From: Actinacidiphila cocklensis
GTDB lineage: Bacteria; Actinomycetota; Actinomycetes; Streptomycetales; Streptomycetaceae
NCBI RefSeq assembly: GCF_907177275.1
Contig: NZ_CAJSLV010000067.1
Coordinates: forward strand, 18,942 to 82,941
Direction: 5' to 3'
Length of the DNA stretch: 64,000 nucleotides
Shown here: positions 58,947 through 64,000 of the stretch, one piece after another
Numbering within the stretch: position 1 is the first letter of the stretch
Layout: each line of letters opens with the position of its first letter
Made by a program: the position numbers and the translations under genes
Notes under the pieces: generated by a model
Told to the model about the DNA's origin: nothing
The model's input: the letters and a program-made list of their open reading frames with translations, nothing else
The model's database searches: none

Positions 58947-60452
58947 TCAGCGGTACCCTGCGGCCGTGATGTTCGCCTGCACCGCGGCATCGGCGGCATC
59001 CGACGGATAGCCGGCGACGATGGCTCCTTCGTAGAAGGTCCCCGCGCTGAGATTGGCTCCGCCCCCGGGCTTGCAGCAGTCGCCGCCACTGCCCAGGACG
59101 ATGGCCCCCTGCTTCTTCATGGGGCTGTATCCGCTCGGCAGGCCGCCGTCCCACAGCGTGGTCAGCGAACCGGACTGGGCGTTGGCGCCCTTCAGCGCGA
59201 ACCGCGACGTCCCGTTGTTCTTCAGCATCGCGGTGACGAACTTGCTGGTGAAGGCCCGCTGGTTGGAGTTCCAGGACTGGCTGCCCCCGGGGTACAGGCC
59301 CCATTCGAGGTCCGCCTGCACCCACGGGCCGGTGCCCGAGCAGCCGCCGAACCAGCACTGGGTACCGAAGTTGATCGCGTCCATGGCTCCGGCGGCGTCC
59401 GCCTTCCTGGTCGTCTCGCTGTTGCCGTAGTCGAAGCAGCAGCCGTTGTTGACATGGGTTCCGCTGGTCACCATGTACGCGCCCTCCGGCGCGCTGCCGG
59501 TCGGAACACCCGTGAGGTGGCCGTCCCGCCAGTAGCTGTTCCCGGGGTTGATGTACAGCGAGTACGCCTTGTTCCCCCCGGCCGTCAGCGCCTCGGAGGT
59601 CGCCTTCGCGGGGCTGCTCTGGCTCGATCCCGGGACCTGGGACGATCCCTGGTACCACAGGTCGTTGCCCCGGCCGGACTGGTCGTAGACAACCGTGATC
59701 ACGCAGGAGGTGTTCGCGCAGAACGAGTCCTGCGCCGCAGCGTTGGCGTAGCCGCCCATGGCCAGCACACCGATGTCCCTGGTCGAGCTGTCGGACGACC
59801 GCCGCACCTGGTAGAGGCTCCCGCTGTACGAGCCGTAGAGCGCACGCACTGTGCTGTGCGCGGCGACGCACGGCGTGCCGCCCGAGCTGTAGATGTCACA
59901 CGGACCCGAGCCCGTCGGGGGCGGGGTCGTCGAGGTGGTCCACTTCTGGTTGCTCTGGCCGTTGCAGGTCCACAGGATGACCGCGGTGCCGTTGGCCGTG
60001 GCCGCACCGTTCACGTCGAGGCACAGACCCGACTGCACACCGGTGATCGAACCGTCGGAATTCTGCCGCCACTGCTGGTTGGACTGCCCGTTGCACGACC
60101 AGATGATCACCTGGGTTCCGGGGGTGGTGCCCTGGCCGTTGGCGTCCGCGCAGCGCGTGCCGTTCAGCGTCCGCAGCTCACCGGCCGAGGTGAATTCGAA
60201 GGCCTGGCCGCTCTGGCCGCCGCAGTCCCAGATGTCCAGCGCAGTGCCCAGCGTGTCGACGTTGCCCTTCACGTCCAGACACCGGCCTGATGACGCGCTC
60301 ACCACGGGCGCCGTGGCGGCTGACGCGGGCACCGACATGCTGACGGCCGCGGCGAGCAGGGTGGCCAGGAGGGCCAGCACGGATGACACGACGGCGGCCG
60401 GCCGGGCCCGTCTGCGCTTGGCGCGGCCTGGCGAGGTGTTCGGATGCACCAT
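58947..60452 (-). CDS. Secreted GH54 alpha-L-arabinofuranosidase with N-terminal CBM13
   Basis: 501 residues; ATG 60452 follows AAGGAG, signal peptide ends near ASAAT. A CBM13 beta-trefoil (about 47-172; GRCLDVKGNVDTLGTALDIW repeat type) precedes the catalytic domain (about 180-501), which is almost colinear with the enzyme at 5286. Nucleophile Glu is in GCCFDYGNSETTR and acid/base Asp in GSGGDCCKPG. Here the lectin module stands in front of the catalytic domain, while in the other copy Ig-like and CBM2 domains stand behind it. It should release arabinose from arabinoxylan in concert with the adjacent GH10 xylanase gene, 97 bases upstream on the same strand. Confidence 0.88.
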   Translation of the reverse strand: MVHPNTSPGRAKRRRARPAAVVSSVLALLATLLAAAVSMSVPASAATAPVVSASSGRCLDVKGNVDTLGTALDIWDCGGQSGQAFEFTSAGELRTLNGTRCADANGQGTTPGTQVIIWSCNGQSNQQWRQNSDGSITGVQSGLCLDVNGAATANGTAVILWTCNGQSNQKWTTSTTPPPTGSGPCDIYSSGGTPCVAAHSTVRALYGSYSGSLYQVRRSSDSSTRDIGVLAMGGYANAAAQDSFCANTSCVITVVYDQSGRGNDLWYQGSSQVPGSSQSSPAKATSEALTAGGNKAYSLYINPGNSYWRDGHLTGVPTGSAPEGAYMVTSGTHVNNGCCFDYGNSETTRKADAAGAMDAINFGTQCWFGGCSGTGPWVQADLEWGLYPGGSQSWNSNQRAFTSKFVTAMLKNNGTSRFALKGANAQSGSLTTLWDGGLPSGYSPMKKQGAIVLGSGGDCCKPGGGANLSAGTFYEGAIVAGYPSDAADAAVQANITAAGYR

Positions 60453-60510
60453 GGTTCCACTCCTTGGGGTGGGGGGAAGGCACGGCGGAAACGGCCGTGC
60501 CGATAAAGGG

Positions 60511-60540
60511 GTGCCCCTGCCGGTTGTCCGGCAGGGGCGC
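60511..60540 (-). terminator. Terminator after the GH10 xylanase gene
   Basis: GCCCCTGCCG (60513-60522) and CGGCAGGGGC (60529-60538) form a perfect 10-bp stem with a 6-base loop; two outer pairs (one T-G) extend it. It lies 10 bases past the xylanase stop and before the GH54 gene, so read-through may be partial. Confidence 0.7.
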
Positions 60541-60549
60541 GGTACAGGT

Positions 60550-62037
60550 TCAGCTCAGCGTCCATTGCTGGTTGCTGCCGCCGTTGCAGGTCCACAGTTC
60601 GGCGAGGGCGCCGTTGGCGGTGGAGGCTCCGGTGACGTCGAGGCACAGTCCGGACTGGGTGCTGGTGACGGTGCCGTTGGAGTTGACGCTCCACTGCTGG
60701 TTGGCGCCGCCGTTGCACGACCAGACCTCGACCTTGGTACCCGGGGAGGTCTGGTTGTTGTAGGCGTCCATGCACAACTGGCTGCTGCCGGAGAAGACCG
60801 TCAGCTGGCCCGAGGACGTACGCGTCCAGCTCTGGTTGGCCTGGCCGTTGCAGTCCCAGATCTGCAACTGCGTACCGGCCGTGGTCGAGGAGTTCGGCAC
60901 GTCCAGGCACTTGCCCGCACCCACCGCGTGCAGCGCCCCGCCGCCGCTCGGCGGCGGGGTGGTCGTCGAGCTCCCGCCGAGGGCGGTCACGGTGGAGTTG
61001 TAGGCCGGCTTGGGCTGGAAGTTGCGGTCGTACATGGTGGCGGCGCCATAACCGGGGAAGGTGCCGTCTATCCAGGAGTTGGCGTCGTCGACGCCCCACT
61101 GGGAGACGCCCACGCAGCGGGAGACGGCCAGGCAGTCCTTGGTGATGTTGCCGTAGTCGGTGGCCTGCTGCTGGAGTCCGGAGCTGGAGGCGGGCAGTTG
61201 CATGCGGTCGTCGAGCTCGGTGACCGCAACGTCCAGGCCGAGGTCGGCGAAGCGCTGCATGTTCGCCCGGAAGTCGGAGGGGACCTGGCCGACGATGAAG
61301 TGGCTCTCGAAGCCGATGCCGCCGAGGGGGACGCCCTGGGACAGCAGGGACTTGGCCAGGTTGTACAGGGCGTTGCTCTTGGCGTTCTGGCCTTCGATGT
61401 TGTAGTCGTTGATGTAGAGCTTGGCGTCGGGGTCGGCGGCGTGCGCGGTACGCAGGGCCTCGGCGAAGTAGTTGGAGCCCATCGCCTTGTAGAAGGCGTC
61501 GTTGACGAAGGAGCCGTCGCCGTTGAAGGGCTCGTTGACCACGTCCCAGGCGTAGATCTTCCCCTTGTAGTGGTTGACTTCCGTGGTGATGTGGGCGTCC
61601 ATGGCGCCCTGCACCTGGTTGGCCGGCAGGTTGCTGACCCAGGAGGGCAGCTGGGCGTGCCAGACCAGGTTGTGGCCGCGGACGCGCATGTTGTGCGACG
61701 CGGCGTAGGAGGCGATCTGGTCGCCGGGGCCGAAGTTGAACCGGCCGCTGCTCGGCTCGGTGGTGTCCCACTTCATCTCGTTGCCGGGGGTGACCATGTC
61801 GAACTGGGCGTTGGCGATGGTGGTCTCGCCGGTGTTACTCAGATCGGCGACGGTCAGCGCGGTGCCGAAATAGCGGCCCTGGGCCTCGGCCAGGGTGCGC
61901 AGAGGCGTTGCTGCCTGGGCGGACGAGGCCGCCACGAGAGCGAGCAGGGACGTGCCGGCCACCGTGACGGCCAGTCCGGCGGCAAGGGCGCCGAACCGGG
62001 AACGCCGTTGGCGCAGGCGGGGGTACAGCGGGGTCAT
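60550..62037 (-). CDS. Secreted GH10 endo-1,4-beta-xylanase with CBM13
   Basis: 495 residues; ATG 62037 follows GGAGGTC and a signal peptide ends at SAQAAT. The GH10 barrel (about 45-345) has FDMVTPGNEMKWDTTEP, GHNLVWHAQLPSWV, the acid/base Glu in WDVVNEPFN (about 166), INDYNIEG and the nucleophile Glu in VAVTELDDRM (about 272). A Pro/Thr linker leads to a CBM13 (about 365-495) starting LHAVGAGKCLDVPN. This is the layout of the Streptomyces xylanase A type. It cuts the xylan backbone outside the cell. The GTTAGCGCTCAC operator at 62228 places it with the GH51, CE1 and GH59 genes. Confidence 0.95.
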   Translation of the reverse strand: MTPLYPRLRQRRSRFGALAAGLAVTVAGTSLLALVAASSAQAATPLRTLAEAQGRYFGTALTVADLSNTGETTIANAQFDMVTPGNEMKWDTTEPSSGRFNFGPGDQIASYAASHNMRVRGHNLVWHAQLPSWVSNLPANQVQGAMDAHITTEVNHYKGKIYAWDVVNEPFNGDGSFVNDAFYKAMGSNYFAEALRTAHAADPDAKLYINDYNIEGQNAKSNALYNLAKSLLSQGVPLGGIGFESHFIVGQVPSDFRANMQRFADLGLDVAVTELDDRMQLPASSSGLQQQATDYGNITKDCLAVSRCVGVSQWGVDDANSWIDGTFPGYGAATMYDRNFQPKPAYNSTVTALGGSSTTTPPPSGGGALHAVGAGKCLDVPNSSTTAGTQLQIWDCNGQANQSWTRTSSGQLTVFSGSSQLCMDAYNNQTSPGTKVEVWSCNGGANQQWSVNSNGTVTSTQSGLCLDVTGASTANGALAELWTCNGGSNQQWTLS

Positions 62038-62495
62038 GAGACCTCCAGCAGTGAATGACGACGATTACCTGACAGATACGCGTGAACCGCTGGGAGGGGG
62101 GCGATCGCATGCACACGGAAATGCGACGTGCGGAGAACTGACGGTCCTGCCCGTCCAGGCGGACCGGCTCAGGCAACATGTCCGATCCGGCAATCGGAAT
62201 CGCGGCACCCGCAACCGCCGAGCACATGTTAGCGCTCACAACACTCCGTCTCCAAGGTCTCATACTGTCCACCCGCACAGGTCGCCAGGAGTTGCCCGCG
62301 CACACCACACCGGGTGAACCCGACTGATCGAATCGACCCATCACCGTCTCCCTCCGTGCGATGACATCTCCGTTGCAGGTGCAGGGCGCCACCACACCAT
62401 GTCGCCCTGCACCCCTTCCTGCGACTCCGCTGCCCTCCGCCGGGCGGCTCAGGCCCCCGGTTGCCGGAAGCCCGGTGCGGAGTGCGCCCCGGTCA
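62038..62495 (-). promoter_or_regulatory. Upstream region of the xylanase with LacI-type operator
   Basis: The exact GTTAGCGCTCAC core is at 62228-62239, about 190 bases before the xylanase start. I could not identify a convincing promoter pair. No gene lies in this stretch. A hairpin at 62378-62413 (GGTGCAGGGCG with CGCCCTGCACC, 11-bp stem) serves as terminator of the beta-helix gene. Confidence 0.65.
62378..62413 (-). terminator. Terminator of the beta-helix gene
   Basis: GGTGCAGGGCG (62378-62388) and CGCCCTGCACC (62403-62413) form a perfect 11-bp stem with a 14-base loop, 80 bases beyond the stop at 62496. Confidence 0.6.
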
Positions 62496-64000
62496 TCAGC
62501 CCAGCGTCCACTGCTGGTTGCTCTGGCCGTTGCAGGTCCACAACTCGACCAGGGCTCCGTTGGCAGTGGAGCCTGCGGTGACATCCAGGCACAGTCCCGA
62601 CTGCACACCGGAGACCGTGCCGTTCGCGTTGAACGTCCACTGCTGGTTGCTCTGGCCGTTGCAGGTCCAGGTGGCGACCTTGGTGCCCGGCGTGGTGCCC
62701 TGACCGCTGGCGTCCAAGCACAGCTGGCTGCTGCCGCTGTAGACCGTCAGCTGCCCGGAGGACGTGCGGGTGAAGGTCTGGTTGGTCGCGCCGTTGCAGT
62801 CCCAGATCTGAGTCTGGGTGCCCGGCGTGGTGGTGGCGTTGGGCACGTCCATGCACTTGCCCGCCCCCACGGCGTGCAGCGCCCCCGTGCTCCCCGTGCC
62901 GGTGCCGCTCGTCACACCCGCCTGGGCGATGACCTGCTGCGCGCCGGACGGCCAGTTGGTACCGCTCACCTGGACGTTGCCGGTCAGGACGTTGTTGTGG
63001 GGTGAGCCGGTGGCGACCTGGGTGGCGCCTGAGTTGTACCAGTTGGTGTCGAAGGTGCTGTCGTTGGTGTTGTTGGTGCCGCCGGCGTTGGTGAAGGCCC
63101 ATACGCCGGAGTCCTGGATGACGTTGTTCTTCAGGGTGACGTAGCGGGAGCCCTCGTCGAGGTAGAGGCCCACGGTGTGCTGGTTGTCGTAGATGTAGTT
63201 GTGGTCGATGCTCGTACCGGGGTTGGCCGACAGGTTGTAGATGCTCCCGCCGTCGTGGAACACCTTCTTCGTGCCGTGCACCGCGTTGTAGCTGACGACG
63301 GTGTTCTTCAGGGTCGTGGGCGTGGTGTAGACGGGCTGGTAGTTGTACAGGCCGCGGTTGCGGTAGTCCTGGCTGCCGCCGGGGTCGTTGGCGCCCCAGC
63401 CCCAGCCGACGTCGATGCCGTCGTAGGCCAGGTTCGACACCTCGTTGTGGCTGATGACCGCGTGCGTGACGTAGGTCGACAGGATGCCGGCCATGTCCTT
63501 GTAGTCCTTGGCCACGCCGGTGATCCGGTTGCCCTGGATGGTGATGTCCTGGTTGGTCATCGCCGCGTTGGAGGGGTGGTGGGCGTCCGGCTGGACGCCG
63601 CCGACCACGATTCCGGCACCGGAGTCGTCGGTGAAGGTGCTGCCGGAGACGGTGACGGAGGACGCGCCGAGCCCCACGCCGGAGGCGTGGGCGTTGGCGT
63701 CGTTGCCGATGCCCAGGCCCACCTGGCCCAGGTGCGCGAAGGTGTCGCCGGTGAAGGTGATACCGCGGGCCGCCGAGACCTGAACGGCCGCCGGCACCTG
63801 GCTCCAGTTGTTGCGGGCCGCTTCGAACAGCTGGCAGCCGGACTGGCAGGACGTCATGAAGTCGGAGGGCTGGGTGAAGGTGCGTCCCAGGAAGGCACCG
63901 CTCTGCTGGTCGGCGTAGCCGGTGGAGGTGCTGGGCTGGAGCCAGGTGGTGTGCTGGAAGGCGATGTCCTTGACGGTGATGTCGTGGACGGGGTTGGTGT
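62496..64000 (-). CDS. Secreted right-handed parallel beta-helix protein with CBM13 (5' end outside the window)
   Basis: Partial: 501 codons to the right edge, reading frame still open there. The visible N-terminal part has beta-helix rungs (ASSVTVSGSTFTDDSGAGIV, HAVISHNEVSNLAYDGIDVG, RYVTLKNNVIQDSGVWAF). It also contains HTTWLQPSTSTGYADQQSGA, a pattern seen in polysaccharide-active beta-helix enzymes. The family cannot be fixed from this part; GH141-like or lyase-like are options. The last 130 residues are a CBM13 opening LHAVGAGKCMDVPN, nearly the same module as in the xylanase and the 17646 gene. It probably acts on cell-wall glycans outside the cell. Confidence 0.7.
   Translation of the reverse strand, partial: TNPVHDITVKDIAFQHTTWLQPSTSTGYADQQSGAFLGRTFTQPSDFMTSCQSGCQLFEAARNNWSQVPAAVQVSAARGITFTGDTFAHLGQVGLGIGNDANAHASGVGLGASSVTVSGSTFTDDSGAGIVVGGVQPDAHHPSNAAMTNQDITIQGNRITGVAKDYKDMAGILSTYVTHAVISHNEVSNLAYDGIDVGWGWGANDPGGSQDYRNRGLYNYQPVYTTPTTLKNTVVSYNAVHGTKKVFHDGGSIYNLSANPGTSIDHNYIYDNQHTVGLYLDEGSRYVTLKNNVIQDSGVWAFTNAGGTNNTNDSTFDTNWYNSGATQVATGSPHNNVLTGNVQVSGTNWPSGAQQVIAQAGVTSGTGTGSTGALHAVGAGKCMDVPNATTTPGTQTQIWDCNGATNQTFTRTSSGQLTVYSGSSQLCLDASGQGTTPGTKVATWTCNGQSNQQWTFNANGTVSGVQSGLCLDVTAGSTANGALVELWTCNGQSNQQWTLG

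Noticed and set aside
1..64000. tRNA, rRNA, CRISPR or prophage features
   Set aside because: I saw no cloverleaf-like sequence with a CCA-adjacent acceptor, no regularly spaced direct repeats and no integrase with attachment repeats. A computed scan would be firmer.

Overview
The window is high-GC actinomycete chromosome, most likely Streptomyces or a close relative. The signs are GTG/TTG starts, GGAGG-type ribosome sites, TTGACN/TANNNT promoters, Tat-like signal peptides, and secreted enzymes built from a catalytic domain plus ricin-type beta-trefoil (CBM13) or CBM2 modules. I found no rRNA, tRNA, CRISPR array or replication origin. Decayed transposase fragments lie only at the far left.

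The whole window is a plant cell-wall polysaccharide utilisation island. Left (1-7 kb): transposase remnants, an M1 metallopeptidase, a broken GH54 paralogue, a GH30 glucuronoxylanase with Fn3 and CBM2, and a GH54 arabinofuranosidase with CBM2. 7-13.5 kb: a minus-strand L-arabinose operon (lacI, araB, araD, araA, aldose epimerase, GH43) in which araB and araD are wrecked while araA is intact. 13.8-19.5 kb: two secreted clan GH-A-like enzymes with lectin modules, and a second intracellular GH43. 19.8-26.7 kb: a second LacI regulator, a CUT1 sugar importer, an MGH1-like glycosidase and a degenerate kinase gene. 27-32 kb: a CUT1 importer and a cytoplasmic GH51 arabinofuranosidase. 32-42.2 kb: a third LacI regulator with a CocE-type hydrolase, a lectin-linked GH-A enzyme, a GH36 enzyme and a third CUT1 importer. 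42.2-48.7 kb: GH29 alpha-fucosidase, GH59 beta-galactosidase-like enzyme and a CE1 feruloyl-esterase-like protein. 48.8-58.9 kb: a nickel-pincer-nucleotide system (larA, larB, larC, larE with a FadR-type regulator), divergent from an L-fuconate dehydratase and a ribose-type ABC importer. 59-64 kb: a second GH54, a GH10 xylanase and a truncated beta-helix protein.

The parts fit one process. Secreted xylanases, arabinofuranosidases, esterases and exo-enzymes release arabinoxylan and arabinogalactan fragments. Several ABC importers bring these in, and cytoplasmic GH43, GH51, GH36 and MGH1-like enzymes finish them. None of the three CUT1 importers has its own ATPase, so a shared MsiK-type ATPase elsewhere is implied.

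Regulation can be read from repeated operators. GTTAGCGCTCAC-type sites recur at nine places. CGAATCGGTTCG-type sites cluster around the second LacI, and TGTGACCGGTAACA-type sites around the third. Two CCATCCCATGTC-containing sites lie between the FadR-type regulator and the fuconate dehydratase. The most unusual system is LarA with its full cofactor set, linked to L-fuconate dehydratase.
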